A DNA stretch of 64,000 nt from Croceifilum oryzae (GTDB taxonomy: Bacteria; Bacillota; Bacilli; Thermoactinomycetales; Thermoactinomycetaceae), in the NCBI RefSeq assembly GCF_030814315.1, contig NZ_JAUSUV010000006.1:1-64000 (forward strand). Reading direction: 5' to 3'. Below are positions 1 to 8,894 of this stretch, one piece after another. The first letter of the stretch is position 1. Each line of letters begins with the position of its first letter. Position numbers and translations under genes: made by a program. The notes under the pieces were generated by a model. The model was not told the origin of the DNA. It did no database searches and worked only from the letters and a program-made list of their open reading frames with translations.

Positions 1-261
1 CCGGCAAATCCTGAGGCTCCTGTCGGACCCGTTGGACCGATATCTCCTGTGGCTCCGGCAAATCCTGAGGCTCCTGTCGGACCCGTTGGACCGATGTCTC
101 CCGTGGCTCCGGCAAATCCTGAGGCTCCTGTCGGACCCGTTGGACCGATGTCTCCCGTGGCTCCGGCAAATCCTGAGGGGCCCGTTGGACCGATATCCCC
201 GGTAGCTCCGGCAAATCCTGAGGCTCCCGTTGGACCTGTTGGACCGATAGCTCCAGTGACT
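1..261 (-). repeat. 54-bp tandem repeats encoding Gly-X-Y triplets
   Basis: Units begin at 1, 55, 109, 163 and 208. Four are 54 bp; the one at 163-207 is 45 bp, having lost exactly three codons, so the frame is kept. The units differ at only a few positions, mostly silent. Each codes six Gly-X-Y triplets. The array continues past the left edge. Such arrays change copy number readily by slippage or recombination. Confidence 0.9.
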
Positions 262-851
262 CCTGTAATCCCAGTAAGACCCAGGTTTTCAATGATTGAT
301 ATAATGATGTCTACAAAGGGTCCACTCGCTCCGGTAGGCACTTCAAAACTCACGTTTGCTGAACCTGGTACTACATCAACATTTAATGTAGTCGATATAA
401 AGTTTAGATCATCTCCAACAGCCATCTGAGCGATTCCATCAGCACCTGAGTTGCCTAGGACTCGGAATAAAGCAGTTCCAGTTGGAATTGTACCTGTTGG
501 AACTGTGCCAGTGGCTCCAACAGGACCTTGAGGTCCCTGTGGTCCTATGCTAGTAGTCGCTTCTAAAACAGTCTCTAACTTCTCTTGCAAAATCCACTCT
601 TTCTTCGCCACTTCACGGATTGTATCTCGAACACTGCTGTTTATTAAGAGCAAATCACTGATTGAAGCAACCTGAGGAGCACTGATTCCTGGCAAGGTTC
701 CTAAAATATACTGCAGCTTTTCTCCTTCAGCATTAATAATATGACTGAGTCCTAACTCCTCGAGAGCAATGGAGGATAGTAAAAGATTGACTGCATCGTC
801 TCGTGTAATGGAAATAGTAGGGGTAATATTAGGTATATTAGATTGAGACAT
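1..851 (-). CDS. Collagen-like repeat protein, probably spore surface (3' end outside window)
   Basis: The reading frame is open from an ATG at 851 to the window edge, so the C-terminus is missing. A GGGGAGGTG ribosome binding site lies 5 bases before the ATG. The first ~100 residues are non-repetitive and leucine-rich ([19 protein letters not shown] is a recognisable stretch that I recall from collagen-like and coat proteins of spore formers). Then come a short [10 protein letters not shown] run, a spacer, and Gly-X-Y triplets such as [19 protein letters not shown] encoded by 54-bp tandem repeats. Gly-X-Y runs form triple helices, as in BclA of the Bacillus exosporium. A spore-surface location is inferred from this resemblance. 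The upstream FkbM methyltransferase on the same strand may modify its glycans. A sporulation promoter is possible but not convincing. Confidence 0.85.
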   Translation of the reverse strand, partial: MSQSNIPNITPTISITRDDAVNLLLSSIALEELGLSHIINAEGEKLQYILGTLPGISAPQVASISDLLLINSSVRDTIREVAKKEWILQEKLETVLEATTSIGPQGPQGPVGATGTVPTGTIPTGTALFRVLGNSGADGIAQMAVGDDLNFISTTLNVDVVPGSANVSFEVPTGASGPFVDIIISIIENLGLTGITGVTGAIGPTGPTGASGFAGATGDIGPTGPSGFAGATGDIGPTGPTGASGFAGATGDIGPTGPTGASGFAGATGDIGPTGPTGASGFA

Positions 852-984
852 ATTCACACCTCCCCAAACTTCTATTTTCTAAGCCTAGGATATTCAAACC
901 GCCCACCAGTGTGACGAATCATTTCACAACCTTTTAAAAATTAAAAAGTAATGGAAATATCACTCGGTGTCCTATAAGATCGTA

Positions 985-1767
985 TTACCAACGTTCGTCT
1001 GTAAATACAAACTCTCCATTATAATCTCTGTCTCGTAAATCATTCTCATCTAACAAATTTCCTTCATTATCATAGATATACTTATACATACTGAGTACTT
1101 TCAGCACATCTTTACTTGTTTGTTCAAAGCGATTTTTAGCTTCCTCTTCATTAAGACCTAGTCGGCTGATGTTTTCTTTGAGAAATGGACCGTGAATCGA
1201 TACATAGAAAGTTGGTTTTTCCGCTTCTAAAAATTCCTTCAGACATGGAATTAAGGCATATTCACCACCTTCGATATCCATTTTCACAAAGTTCACATCT
1301 CTAATATGATACTGGTGAATTAAGTCAGCTATCGTAATACATTGTACTTCACATGAGTCATCGGAAATGGTGGGCATGAGACTCGAAACAGCGTAACCAA
1401 ATGCACCTCTTGAATACAACCGTGAAGTTTCTGTCTTTCCAGATATAGCTGAATTTATTAAAGTTACTTTAGGAGAGATAGGTGAATTTAATTTTACGTT
1501 TATATTCAATTCTCCAAAAGCAACTGGATCTGGCTCTACTGCATACACGTGCTTAGCCTTGTGAGCAGCGTACAGCACAGTAGGTCCGAGAAACGCGCCA
1601 AAATCTAAATAGGTATGGTCCAAATCTAAAAAGCGATCAAAAATATTGAATGTATATTCTTCCCAATTATTATAATGCATGCTATGCCATAACCAAGCAT
1701 TCCGCTGATTGACTAGTACGTCAAAGTGAGCATCTCGCTTCGAGATGGATAATACACTCTGCTCCAT
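985..1767 (-). CDS. FkbM-family SAM-dependent methyltransferase
   Basis: A 260-residue class I methyltransferase. The SAM-binding region is YLDFGAFLGPTVLYAA (about residues 53-68) followed by VYAVEPDP. The FkbM signature FVKMDIEGGE sits near residue 160. FkbM enzymes methylate hydroxyl groups of sugars or polyketides. ATG at 1767 is preferred because AAGGGG lies 8 bases before it; a GTG at 1776 sits directly on that site. The gene lies 133 bp upstream of the collagen-like gene on the same strand, which suggests, but does not prove, action on a glycan carried by that protein. The substrate cannot be told from sequence. Confidence 0.85.
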   Translation of the reverse strand: MEQSVLSISKRDAHFDVLVNQRNAWLWHSMHYNNWEEYTFNIFDRFLDLDHTYLDFGAFLGPTVLYAAHKAKHVYAVEPDPVAFGELNINVKLNSPISPKVTLINSAISGKTETSRLYSRGAFGYAVSSLMPTISDDSCEVQCITIADLIHQYHIRDVNFVKMDIEGGEYALIPCLKEFLEAEKPTFYVSIHGPFLKENISRLGLNEEEAKNRFEQTSKDVLKVLSMYKYIYDNEGNLLDENDLRDRDYNGEFVFTDERW

Positions 1768-1839
1768 AAAACTCACCCCTTAGATCATTTATACAATACA
1801 CATTTTTATTCGCAAATATATCACTCATGCATGCCCATA

Positions 1840-1875
1840 GAAAAAAATGGTGCGATCATAATGATCACACCATTT
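1840..1875 (-). terminator. Terminator of the TM2 gene
   Basis: On the minus strand GGTGTGATCA, a 3-base loop and TGATCGCACC form a stem with one G-T pair, followed by ATTTTTTT. It lies just after the TM2 gene stop at 1889. Confidence 0.85.
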
Positions 1876-1888
1876 CATAATGAATCTT

Positions 1889-2104
1889 CTATGCAATTCG
1901 ATTTCGATATGCAAATCGAATATTATAATCATCTACTTGTCTTCCAAGGGTAAATAGATCGTAAAGCCAACCGATCCCGAGCAATCCACCTGTCAGTAGG
2001 TAAAGAATCCCGGTTGCTACTTTTCCCAAATAAAAGCGATGCAATCCGATAAAACCACCTAGGAAGATCAATAAAATATAGGCAATCGATTTATCTTTTT
2101 TCAT
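1889..2104 (-). CDS. TM2 domain membrane protein
   Basis: A 71-residue protein with two hydrophobic segments separated by a short glycine-rich turn: IAYILLIFLGGFIGLHRFYLG and TGILYLLTGGLLGIGWLYDL. The GxxGxHRFYLG and GxxWxxDLF motifs define the TM2 family (Pfam TM2). It ends with a short polar tail. GGAGG lies 7 bases before the ATG. TM2 proteins in bacteria have no well-defined job. It follows the permease gene by 28 bp and so may be cotranscribed, ending at the strong terminator at 1840-1875. Confidence 0.85.
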   Translation of the reverse strand: MKKDKSIAYILLIFLGGFIGLHRFYLGKVATGILYLLTGGLLGIGWLYDLFTLGRQVDDYNIRFAYRNRIA

Positions 2105-2132
2105 TACGTAACCTCCACTCTACGATATTGTG

Positions 2133-4064
2133 TTATTTTCCAGTGGTGATCATAACTTGATTTAATTTTTTTAGATAAATAGCACGAACAATAATGAAGT
2201 AGATAATCTGGACTGCGAAGAAGCCCGAAATCCCTATTATGGATGGGGTTATCATATCCATTACAGATAAACCACCCATATGTTTATTTAAAATCTGTAA
2301 GCCAATCCCAGCTTCCACTCCAGCAACGACAATCGGTATGAAGAACAACATCGCAATTTGAATCGTACAGGTTCGTTTCATATCCCGTGTGCTTAATCCC
2401 ACTTTGGAAAGCATATGATACATTCGCTGATCCTGATCTAGATCTGTATACAACTTAAAGTATAGGAAACTAGCTGAAGCAACGGAGAACACTGCTGCCA
2501 TAAAGAGACCGATAAAGGAGAATATGCTACGCGCTTGTTGGAAGCCAATATACATCCCTGCTCGAGTGTCAATAAAGCTATCTTCCTGCTCTTGGCCCAT
2601 TTTTTGCAACTTGTTACTCAGTTTCGCTTGAACTGAATCAGAAGTCGGAAAATCTTTGTTAGACCAAGCAGGAACATGATAATACACAGATGTACTTTCC
2701 TGTGGACGATCGTCTTCTTTTGCTTGCTCTGCTTTTTTTGCTTGATCTGCTAGAATTTGTTTATAGTTTTCATCACTTACCACCAATTTTGAAGCATAAT
2801 CTATCGACTTTTCAATGTTACCTACGACTTGGAGATTATATTTCGATACTTTTTGTCCTACTTTTACTTTTGCAGGTTCCTTTGATAGTGCACTAGCTAG
2901 GAAGATAGCCTCATTAGACTTCAACTTTTGTGGAGCCGTTCGCCCAAGTACTTTAGCCATTTGAGTATACTCAGACTCTTTCATGACATGTACATACTGT
3001 TTACTACCAAGCTCAAGACCCACCGTTTTACTCATCACCTTATCAAACTTGAGTCCTGCACCTTGTAGCTCTTGATCAATCTTCTTCATTTCACCTTCCC
3101 AGTTTTTATACTCTTTAAAAAGATTAAATTCAATAGCAAATGGTGTCTCTTTAAATCGGGTTTTCGCATCTTGATCAAAGGAGTAAACAAGCCCTACTCC
3201 AGCAGAAGCCATCGCGGTCACAATCGTAACCATAAAAAACATCCGGGCATTATCTTTGATCTTATAAGACATCTCAGAGACCCATAACATTCTTGTACCC
3301 TTCCAAAAGAAGGAGCGACTTCTCTTCAATAGTCTCATCAAGTACACACTCAATTGAGTAAAAAAGAAATAAGTTCCCATGATCCCAAGACCAAGGGCCC
3401 AGAAAATATTTTCAAAGTCCTTGTACAATAGATAGTATGCAAATCCAATGGAGCCAATCGACAAAAGAACGAGTAGAATATGCGCTTTCGGTTCTGTTTT
3501 GGGTTTGCTTGTCCCCATCAACAACTCAAGCGCTCTTTTTTGACGGATAAAGAAAAGAGTCATGAAGGAAATCACGATATATAACGCTGCAAACGATGCG
3601 GCTGTAATTCCCATTGCTTTAAGTGGTAGATAAAAGGGAAGGTTTTTCTCTACAACACTGGATCCATAGATAAGAAATATCTTTGAAAAAAGAAGTCCGC
3701 CTAGAATCCCTGTCACGATAGCCCCAAAACCAATTAAGATATTTTCTAGAAAGATAAGCTTATTAATCTGGTTTCGCTGTGCTCCTAGAATGGTTAAAAC
3801 ACCAAACTCTTTATTCCTGATTTTCAAGAAAGCACTAATCGAATAAAGGACAAATAAAAATGAGAAGACAAATGTAACATACGATGCAGCTTTCATCCCC
3901 ATCTGTGTGGCCTTACCGAGATCCGATTCTGCTAACTGCGGATGAAAGATAAATAAAGCATAGGTAAAAAAGATCATAACGGCAAACGCACTACTTAAAA
4001 AGTAAGCAGAGTATGCACGTAAGTTACGTTTAACATTGTTAAATGCAAACTGACGAAAATTCAT
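2133..4064 (-). CDS. BceB-type ABC transporter permease (FtsX-like), no ATPase gene beside it
   Basis: A 643-residue permease starting at MNFRQFAFNNVKRNLRAYS, the usual N-terminus of BceB/VraG permeases. ACAGGAGGAA lies just before this ATG; a longer reading to 4166 has no such site. There is one TM helix near residue 25, a cluster of helices to ~250, a long extracellular domain of about 200 residues (roughly 320-520), and the last helices at the C-terminus, the 10-TM BceB plan. BceAB transporters remove peptide antibiotics such as bacitracin from their target and signal to a BceRS two-component system. Here neither a BceA ATPase nor BceRS genes are adjacent: the upstream neighbour is the unrelated mmdA gene behind a terminator. 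Confidence 0.85.
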   Translation of the reverse strand: MNFRQFAFNNVKRNLRAYSAYFLSSAFAVMIFFTYALFIFHPQLAESDLGKATQMGMKAASYVTFVFSFLFVLYSISAFLKIRNKEFGVLTILGAQRNQINKLIFLENILIGFGAIVTGILGGLLFSKIFLIYGSSVVEKNLPFYLPLKAMGITAASFAALYIVISFMTLFFIRQKRALELLMGTSKPKTEPKAHILLVLLSIGSIGFAYYLLYKDFENIFWALGLGIMGTYFFFTQLSVYLMRLLKRSRSFFWKGTRMLWVSEMSYKIKDNARMFFMVTIVTAMASAGVGLVYSFDQDAKTRFKETPFAIEFNLFKEYKNWEGEMKKIDQELQGAGLKFDKVMSKTVGLELGSKQYVHVMKESEYTQMAKVLGRTAPQKLKSNEAIFLASALSKEPAKVKVGQKVSKYNLQVVGNIEKSIDYASKLVVSDENYKQILADQAKKAEQAKEDDRPQESTSVYYHVPAWSNKDFPTSDSVQAKLSNKLQKMGQEQEDSFIDTRAGMYIGFQQARSIFSFIGLFMAAVFSVASASFLYFKLYTDLDQDQRMYHMLSKVGLSTRDMKRTCTIQIAMLFFIPIVVAGVEAGIGLQILNKHMGGLSVMDMITPSIIGISGFFAVQIIYFIIVRAIYLKKLNQVMITTGK

Positions 4065-4168
4065 GTCCCGTTCCTCCTGTAGTAACCAATTCATACATGC
4101 TACTGTTTTCTGTGATTTAGTTGATGAAATTAGTGTAACAGGAGAGGAAAATAGAGAGAATGACATTA

Positions 4169-4197
4169 CCTTACATGAACCTTAAACATTTGTAAGG
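4169..4197. promoter_or_regulatory. Inverted repeat upstream of the permease gene
   Basis: CCTTACA at 4169-4175 faces TGTAAGG at 4191-4197 with a 15-base spacer. It lies about 105 bp before the permease start and could be an operator for a response regulator. No promoter was fixed next to it, so this is a candidate only. Confidence 0.3.
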
Positions 4198-4222
4198 ATT
4201 GGGTACGGTAGTTCCAGGAGCA

Positions 4223-4260
4223 TAAAAAAAAGACGTCTCCATCTAATAAAGAGACATCTT
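4223..4260 (-). terminator. Terminator of the methylmalonyl-CoA operon
   Basis: Minus strand AAGATGTCTC and GAGACGTCTT pair over 10 bp (one G-T), and are followed by TTTTTTATG. It lies right after the stop of the carboxyltransferase gene. Confidence 0.9.
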
Positions 4261-4268
4261 CTCTGGAT

Positions 4269-5819
4269 CTACAAAGGAATATTTCCATGCTTTTTATATG
4301 GTCGTGTGTCTTTCTTATCACGCAGTAACTCTAGTGCACTCATTAACTTTGTACGTGTCTCCCGTGGATCGATCACATCATCAACCATGCCGTACGCAGC
4401 GGCAACATAAGGATTCGCAAACTTCTCTTTGTATTCGGCGATCTTAGCTTGACGAACCGCTTCCGGGTTCTCGCTCTCATTAATCTCTCGACTAAAGATA
4501 ATATTAGCCGCACCTTCTGGACCCATCACCGCTACTTCGGCAGACGGCCAAGCATAAACGATGTCTGCGCCAATCCCTTTGCTATTTAGGGCTACATAAG
4601 CACCGCCAAATGCCTTTCGTAAGATGACAGAGATACGTGGTACGGTAGCTTCGGAGTATGCGTATAAGATCTTGGCTCCGTGGCGGATAATCCCACGATG
4701 CTCTTGATTCACGCCTGGGAAAAATCCAGTCACATCAATCAGAGTGATTACTGGGATGTTAAAGCAGTCACAGAATCGAACAAAGCGACTCAGTTTATCC
4801 GAAGAATCGATATCAAGTCCACCTGCCATCACTTTTGGTTGGTTCGCTATAATTCCCACACTCTCCCCGCCGATTCTGGCGAAGCCAACGACGATGTTTC
4901 GAGCGAATTTCTCTTGTACTTCCATGAAGGAGTGATCATCTACCAACTGATCGATTACCTTACGGACATCATAAACCTTCGTACCTTCGACTGGCACAAC
5001 CTCTGCCAATTCCTCTACCCATTCATCCTTCACTTGCTCGTACTCTTGCCTAGCTGGTTTCTCTTGATTATGAGATGGAAGATAGGATAATAATTTCCGA
5101 ACTTGCTCTAATACTTCTGGCTCACTTGCGGCTGTGAAGTGCGCATTTCCACTAATACTACTATGAACCGAAGCCCCACCTAATTCTTCGGAGCTAATCT
5201 TCTCGCGAGTAACCGTTTCAATTACTTTGGGACCTGTGATAAACATTTGCGACGTCTTTTCGACCATAAACACGAAATCGGTAATAGCTGGCGAATATAC
5301 CGCCCCACCTGCACAGGGACCCATAATGACCGAAATCTGCGGCACGACGCCCGAATAAATCGAATTGCGATAGAAAACATGTCCATAGCCATCCAAAGAC
5401 ATAACGCCCTCTTGGATGCGGGCACCTCCAGAATCATTCAGCCCAATAATCGGACATCCATTTTGGGCGGCTAAATCCATCATCCGGGAGATTTTTAAAG
5501 CATGCATCTCTCCTAATGCGCCACCAAACACAGTAAAATCTTGTGCAAATACGTAAACGGTTCTGCCGTGCACTTTTCCGTATCCTGTTATGACACCTTC
5601 TCCAGGTGCCTCCATCTGATCCATATCGAAGTGGCTGGAACGGTGCTCAATAAATGGATTTAGCTCTACAAACGTGTTTCCATCGAGCAAAAGATCGATT
5701 CTCTCTCGAGCTGTCAGCTTCCCACGTTTATGCTGGGCCCTAATCCGTCCTTCTCCTCCACCCATTTCAATCTTACGACGTCGCTCGTACATTTCGTTGA
5801 TTTTCGTATGCATGTCCAC
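4269..5819 (-). CDS. mmdA: Acyl-CoA carboxyltransferase, propionyl/methylmalonyl-CoA type
   Basis: About 516 residues with the two crotonase-fold halves of biotin-dependent carboxyltransferases. The N-half has GGALGEMHALKISRMMDLA and GLNDSGGARIQEGV, and GPCAGGAVYSPA; the C-half has LIDVTGFFPGVNQEHRGIIRHGAKILYAYSEA and RKAFGGAYVALNSK. These oxyanion-forming glycine motifs mark the PccB/MmdA group, which moves a carboxyl group between biotin and propionyl-CoA or methylmalonyl-CoA. GTG at 5819 is preferred: GGAG lies 8 bases before it and the protein then begins MDMHTKINEMYERR, like its homologues. A GTG at 5828 overlaps the mce stop but has no spacing for that site. No biotin carboxylase or biotin carrier gene is in the window. 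Last gene of the operon. Confidence 0.9.
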   Translation of the reverse strand: MDMHTKINEMYERRRKIEMGGGEGRIRAQHKRGKLTARERIDLLLDGNTFVELNPFIEHRSSHFDMDQMEAPGEGVITGYGKVHGRTVYVFAQDFTVFGGALGEMHALKISRMMDLAAQNGCPIIGLNDSGGARIQEGVMSLDGYGHVFYRNSIYSGVVPQISVIMGPCAGGAVYSPAITDFVFMVEKTSQMFITGPKVIETVTREKISSEELGGASVHSSISGNAHFTAASEPEVLEQVRKLLSYLPSHNQEKPARQEYEQVKDEWVEELAEVVPVEGTKVYDVRKVIDQLVDDHSFMEVQEKFARNIVVGFARIGGESVGIIANQPKVMAGGLDIDSSDKLSRFVRFCDCFNIPVITLIDVTGFFPGVNQEHRGIIRHGAKILYAYSEATVPRISVILRKAFGGAYVALNSKGIGADIVYAWPSAEVAVMGPEGAANIIFSREINESENPEAVRQAKIAEYKEKFANPYVAAAYGMVDDVIDPRETRTKLMSALELLRDKKDTRPYKKHGNIPL

Positions 5820-5824
5820 AAGGA

Positions 5825-6244
5825 TCACTCCGTTTCAGCAAGGGTCTGTTGGCAAAGTTCCATGAGTGTTCCATGGGTTGATTTAGGATGTAAAAAGGCA
5901 ATTTGCATCTGATGGGCTCCGGCCTTTGGCTCCTCGTGTATTAGTCTGGTTCCCTGCTCTCGCAGGTTTTGCAGGCATGTGCGAATGTCGGCTACTTCCA
6001 ACGCGAGATGATGAAGTCCTTCTCCACGTTTCTCGATGAATTTAGCAATCGCACTTGTAGGAGCAGTCGGCTCCAGCAATTCAATGCGACTCTCACCGAT
6101 ATCGAAAAAGGCTACTTTTACTTGCTCACTCTCGACCACCTCGATCGAAGTAAGAGGAAGACCCAGTTGCTGTTCATAAAAGGGGATGCTCTCTTCTAAG
6201 CTCCGAACCGCGATCCCAATATGACTAATCTTTTTGGGTTTCAC
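5825..6244 (-). CDS. mce: Methylmalonyl-CoA epimerase
   Basis: A 139-residue vicinal-oxygen-chelate protein. Two beta-alpha-beta-beta-beta modules are visible: KKISHIGIAVRSLEESIPFYEQQLGL and GLHHLALEVADIRTCLQNLREQG. The metal-binding His near residue 8, His of GLHHLALEV and Glu of TLMELCQ near the C-terminus are present. The enzyme interconverts (R)- and (S)-methylmalonyl-CoA, the step between the carboxyltransferase and the mutase. The start is GTG, with GGAGGTG 7 bases upstream inside the end of the mutase small-subunit gene, and a GTGA overlap, which suggests coupled translation. Confidence 0.93.
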   Translation of the reverse strand: MKPKKISHIGIAVRSLEESIPFYEQQLGLPLTSIEVVESEQVKVAFFDIGESRIELLEPTAPTSAIAKFIEKRGEGLHHLALEVADIRTCLQNLREQGTRLIHEEPKAGAHQMQIAFLHPKSTHGTLMELCQQTLAETE

Positions 6245-6684
6245 AGCTGGGCACCTCCGGAGTTAGTTAATGAACCCTCCCAGCCTTTTTCTTCCTTCAT
6301 CAATTGACGAATAAATTGTGCCGTTTGTTGAATCGTTGTCCCTGGAGTGAAGATTTCCCGAATTCCTTGTTGCTTTAAGATCGGAATATCTTCTTGTGGG
6401 ATCACGCCTCCCCCAAAAACCAAAATATCATCTGCTTTTTGTTCTTTTAGTAATGTTACAACCACTGGAAATAGCTCCATGTGAGCTCCTGATAAACAGG
6501 ATAATCCAATCAGATCCACATCTTCTTGAATCGCCATCGCCACGATTTGGGCAGGGGATTGTCGTAAACCCGTATAGATTACTTCCATTCCCTCATCACG
6601 TAGCCCCTGTGCAATAATAAGTGCTCCACGATCATGACCATCTAGGCCCGGTTTCCCGATTAATATCCGTATTGGACGCAACAT
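6241..6684 (-). CDS. Methylmalonyl-CoA mutase small subunit, cobalamin-binding
   Basis: A 147-residue stand-alone B12-binding domain. The DxHxxG motif reads DGHDRG at residues 15-20, with His17 as the lower axial ligand of cobalt. GLSCLSG and VFGGGVIPQED are the other two loops that cradle the nucleotide tail. In many organisms this domain is fused to the catalytic barrel; here it is a separate gene just after the large subunit. The ATG at 6684 has AAGGAGG 9 bases upstream, so the longer frame to 6792, which overlaps the large-subunit gene, is not the start. Confidence 0.93.
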   Translation of the reverse strand: MLRPIRILIGKPGLDGHDRGALIIAQGLRDEGMEVIYTGLRQSPAQIVAMAIQEDVDLIGLSCLSGAHMELFPVVVTLLKEQKADDILVFGGGVIPQEDIPILKQQGIREIFTPGTTIQQTAQFIRQLMKEEKGWEGSLTNSGGAQL

Positions 6685-6709
6685 AGTAGGCAATCCTCCT
6701 TCAAACGAA

Positions 6710-8347
6710 TCAATATGGTTGATACTCTCCAAACACTTTTCGCATCGTATGGCAAATTTCGCCCACAGTCGCATAATTTCGCACCGCATCAATAATAAAC
6801 GGCATTAGATTCTCTGTTCCAGAAGCGGCTTCTTGCAAGGCCGCAAGGCATTTCTCTACTGCCTGATTATCGCGTCGTAAGCGTAAGTCTTGTAAATCAG
6901 CGACTTGCTTCTTTCCAAGCTCTGGATCAACTCGTAGTAACTCAGGCTGGACTTCATTTTCAATCTGATATTGATTCATGCCCACTACGATTTCCGTTCC
7001 ATTTTCGATATTCCGCTGGGTTTCCAGTGCCACCCGATGAATTTCACGTTGCATAAATCCTTGTTCCACAGCAGACACCGCACCGCCTAGCTGTTCGATT
7101 TTCTCTAGATAGCGATTCGTCTCTTCTTCCATCGCATCGGTAAGTGCCTCTACATAGTAGGACCCGCCCAATGGATCTACTGTATCTGCAACACCACTTT
7201 CCAACGCAAGAATTTGTTGCGTTCGAAGGGCAATGCGCGCCGACTCCTCCGTAGGCAATGCAAGTGCTTCATCACGCGAATTTGTATGTAAGCTTTGAGT
7301 TCCACCTAGCACAGCAGACAATGCCTGTACCGTGACACGAACGATATTGTTATCGGGCTGTTGTGCCGTTAACGTCGAACCACCTGTTTGCGTATGAAAA
7401 CGTAATTGCCAAGAACGCTCATTTTTAGCACCAAATTTATCTTTCATAATCCCCGCCCAAATTCGGCGTGCTGCGCGGAATTTAGCGATTTCTTCAAAGA
7501 AATTATTATGGGCATTGAAGAAAAATGACAACCGCGGAGCAAATTTATCTATCTCTAGCCCAGCATCGATCGCTGCTTGTACATACGCCATCCCGTTGGC
7601 TAACGTAAACGCCACTTCTTGCACAGCGGTAGATCCTGCTTCACGAATGTGATATCCACTGATACTAATCGTATTCCATTTCGGCACATGCTCCGTACAG
7701 TATGCAAATACATCCGTAATGAGACGCATAGATTGCTTCGGAGGATAGATATAGGTACCACGTGCAATATATTCCTTTAAAATGTCATTTTGGATGGTTC
7801 CTGTTATCTGACTAGCAGGAACGCCTTGCTTCTCTCCCACGACAATATACATTGCAAGGAGTACAGAGGCAGAAGAATTAATCGTCATCGATGTACTGAC
7901 TCGATCGAGGGGAATTCCGGCTAATAATCGCTCCATATCCTCTAAGCTATCAATCGCTACTCCGACCTTTCCCACTTCTCCAATCGACATTGGATCGTCG
8001 GAATCGTAACCAATTTGAGTTGGCAGGTCAAAGGCAACACTTAACCCAGTCTGTCCCTGCTCTAATAAATAACGAAAACGCTTATTCGTCTCCGTTGCAG
8101 AACCAAATCCAGCATACTGGCGCATCGTCCATAGACGGCTTCGGTACATATTGGGATGAATGCCTCTGGTATATGGATATTCCCCGGGAAAACTTACTTT
8201 TTCGTCTACATCATCTACATGTTGGTAGTAGAGTGGCTCCACCTCAATCTCAGAATGTGTTGCAAAAAAAGGCTTACGCTCAGGTGCCTTTGCACGTACC
8301 TTCTCTACTTTTTGTTGCCATGAATTATGACGATCTTGATGTGTCAT
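6710..8347 (-). CDS. Methylmalonyl-CoA mutase large (catalytic) subunit
   Basis: A 545-residue TIM-barrel subunit without the C-terminal B12 domain. [18 protein letters not shown] holds the Tyr that favours methylmalonyl-CoA; isobutyryl-CoA mutases have Phe and 2-hydroxyisobutyryl-CoA mutases Ile at this place (family knowledge). [26 protein letters not shown] and [14 protein letters not shown] are the other active-site blocks. With the next gene it would make an AB enzyme that converts (R)-methylmalonyl-CoA to succinyl-CoA. AGGAGGGAG precedes the ATG. First gene of the operon mcm large - mcm small - mce - mmdA; the G-protein chaperone MeaB often coded in such operons is not present. Confidence 0.92.
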   Translation of the reverse strand: MTHQDRHNSWQQKVEKVRAKAPERKPFFATHSEIEVEPLYYQHVDDVDEKVSFPGEYPYTRGIHPNMYRSRLWTMRQYAGFGSATETNKRFRYLLEQGQTGLSVAFDLPTQIGYDSDDPMSIGEVGKVGVAIDSLEDMERLLAGIPLDRVSTSMTINSSASVLLAMYIVVGEKQGVPASQITGTIQNDILKEYIARGTYIYPPKQSMRLITDVFAYCTEHVPKWNTISISGYHIREAGSTAVQEVAFTLANGMAYVQAAIDAGLEIDKFAPRLSFFFNAHNNFFEEIAKFRAARRIWAGIMKDKFGAKNERSWQLRFHTQTGGSTLTAQQPDNNIVRVTVQALSAVLGGTQSLHTNSRDEALALPTEESARIALRTQQILALESGVADTVDPLGGSYYVEALTDAMEEETNRYLEKIEQLGGAVSAVEQGFMQREIHRVALETQRNIENGTEIVVGMNQYQIENEVQPELLRVDPELGKKQVADLQDLRLRRDNQAVEKCLAALQEAASGTENLMPFIIDAVRNYATVGEICHTMRKVFGEYQPY

Positions 8348-8443
8348 CGTAACTCCCTCCTATACGCTTCCACTTTACAAGTTTTTCAAGATTTATTAAG
8401 AAGTTACTCCATTTATAATCCTACATGTATTGTTACCCTTCTT

Positions 8444-8472
8444 ATAATATCATGCATTCTGATATTTCATAA
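8444..8472 (-). promoter_or_regulatory. Candidate sigma-A promoter of the methylmalonyl-CoA operon
   Basis: Minus strand TTATGA, 17 bases, TATTAT, about 95 bp before the mutase start. The -35 box is weak. The rest of the 8348-8583 gap shows nothing else I can name. Confidence 0.35.
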
Positions 8473-8583
8473 GAGAAGTATCCTGATTTTAAATGCGACT
8501 AGATTTGATTCGTTTAGGCTATCCTTTTTACTATATCAGAAAGAGAAACATAACAGGAGTACCCATCAAAGTTTGTGAAGCCA

Positions 8584-8612
8584 TAGACAATCATGAGTCC
8601 ATTGGGTACAAT
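8584..8612 (+). promoter_or_regulatory. Sigma-A promoter of the small membrane protein gene
   Basis: TAGACA, 17 bases, TACAAT: each box differs from consensus at one position and the spacing is ideal. Transcription would begin near 8619, leaving a leader of about 80 nt before the ATG at 8699. Confidence 0.6.
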
Positions 8613-8698
8613 AATACGTGTATTTTCAACTGGACCTACTATAGGTTTTCCTTCACATGGATAATGGTTTTGTGATAAACAGAAGGCAGGTGTTATGT

Positions 8699-8884
8699 AT
8701 GTCCGTATTCTGGCAATATTTCATGGTACCTATTATGGTAATCATCAGTGTACTCGCAGTACGTGGATTCCTCTTTAACAAGAGAACCGGCAATAAAGGT
8801 GGAATTATCCTAGGTGGTGGATTTGCAGCCGCAACTTTATTTGTAACTGCATTGTCCGTATATGACTTGTTTGTTGGTTTATAA
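8699..8884 (+). CDS. Small two-helix membrane protein, unknown
   Basis: 61 residues beginning MSVFWQYFMVPIMVIISVLAV. Two hydrophobic helices (about residues 6-24 and 34-58) flank a short basic loop, FNKRTGNKG, that should face the cytoplasm; the second helix begins GGIILGGGFAAATLF. I do not recognise the family. Evidence that it is real: AGGCAGGTG upstream of the ATG, a good promoter at 8584-8612 and a terminator right after the stop. An earlier in-frame ATG at 8657 lacks a ribosome binding site. It is transcribed alone, divergent from the methylmalonyl-CoA operon and convergent with lipB. Confidence 0.65.
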   Translation: MSVFWQYFMVPIMVIISVLAVRGFLFNKRTGNKGGIILGGGFAAATLFVTALSVYDLFVGL

Positions 8885-8894
8885 ACTTATTACA

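Noticed and set aside
1-261. CRISPR-like array
   Set aside because: The repeats are head-to-tail with no spacers and keep a coding frame.
49-429. Plus-strand frame of proline-rich repeats
   Set aside because: It is the antisense shadow of the collagen repeats; Gly-X-Y on the minus strand has a start, a ribosome binding site and family resemblance.
6710-8347. 2-hydroxyisobutyryl- or isobutyryl-CoA mutase
   Set aside because: The key position in RQYAGF is Tyr, and the epimerase and carboxyltransferase neighbours fit methylmalonyl-CoA.
8327-8675. Short plus-strand frames upstream of the small membrane protein
   Set aside because: No ribosome binding site, composition not protein-like, and they overlap the promoter regions of two genes.
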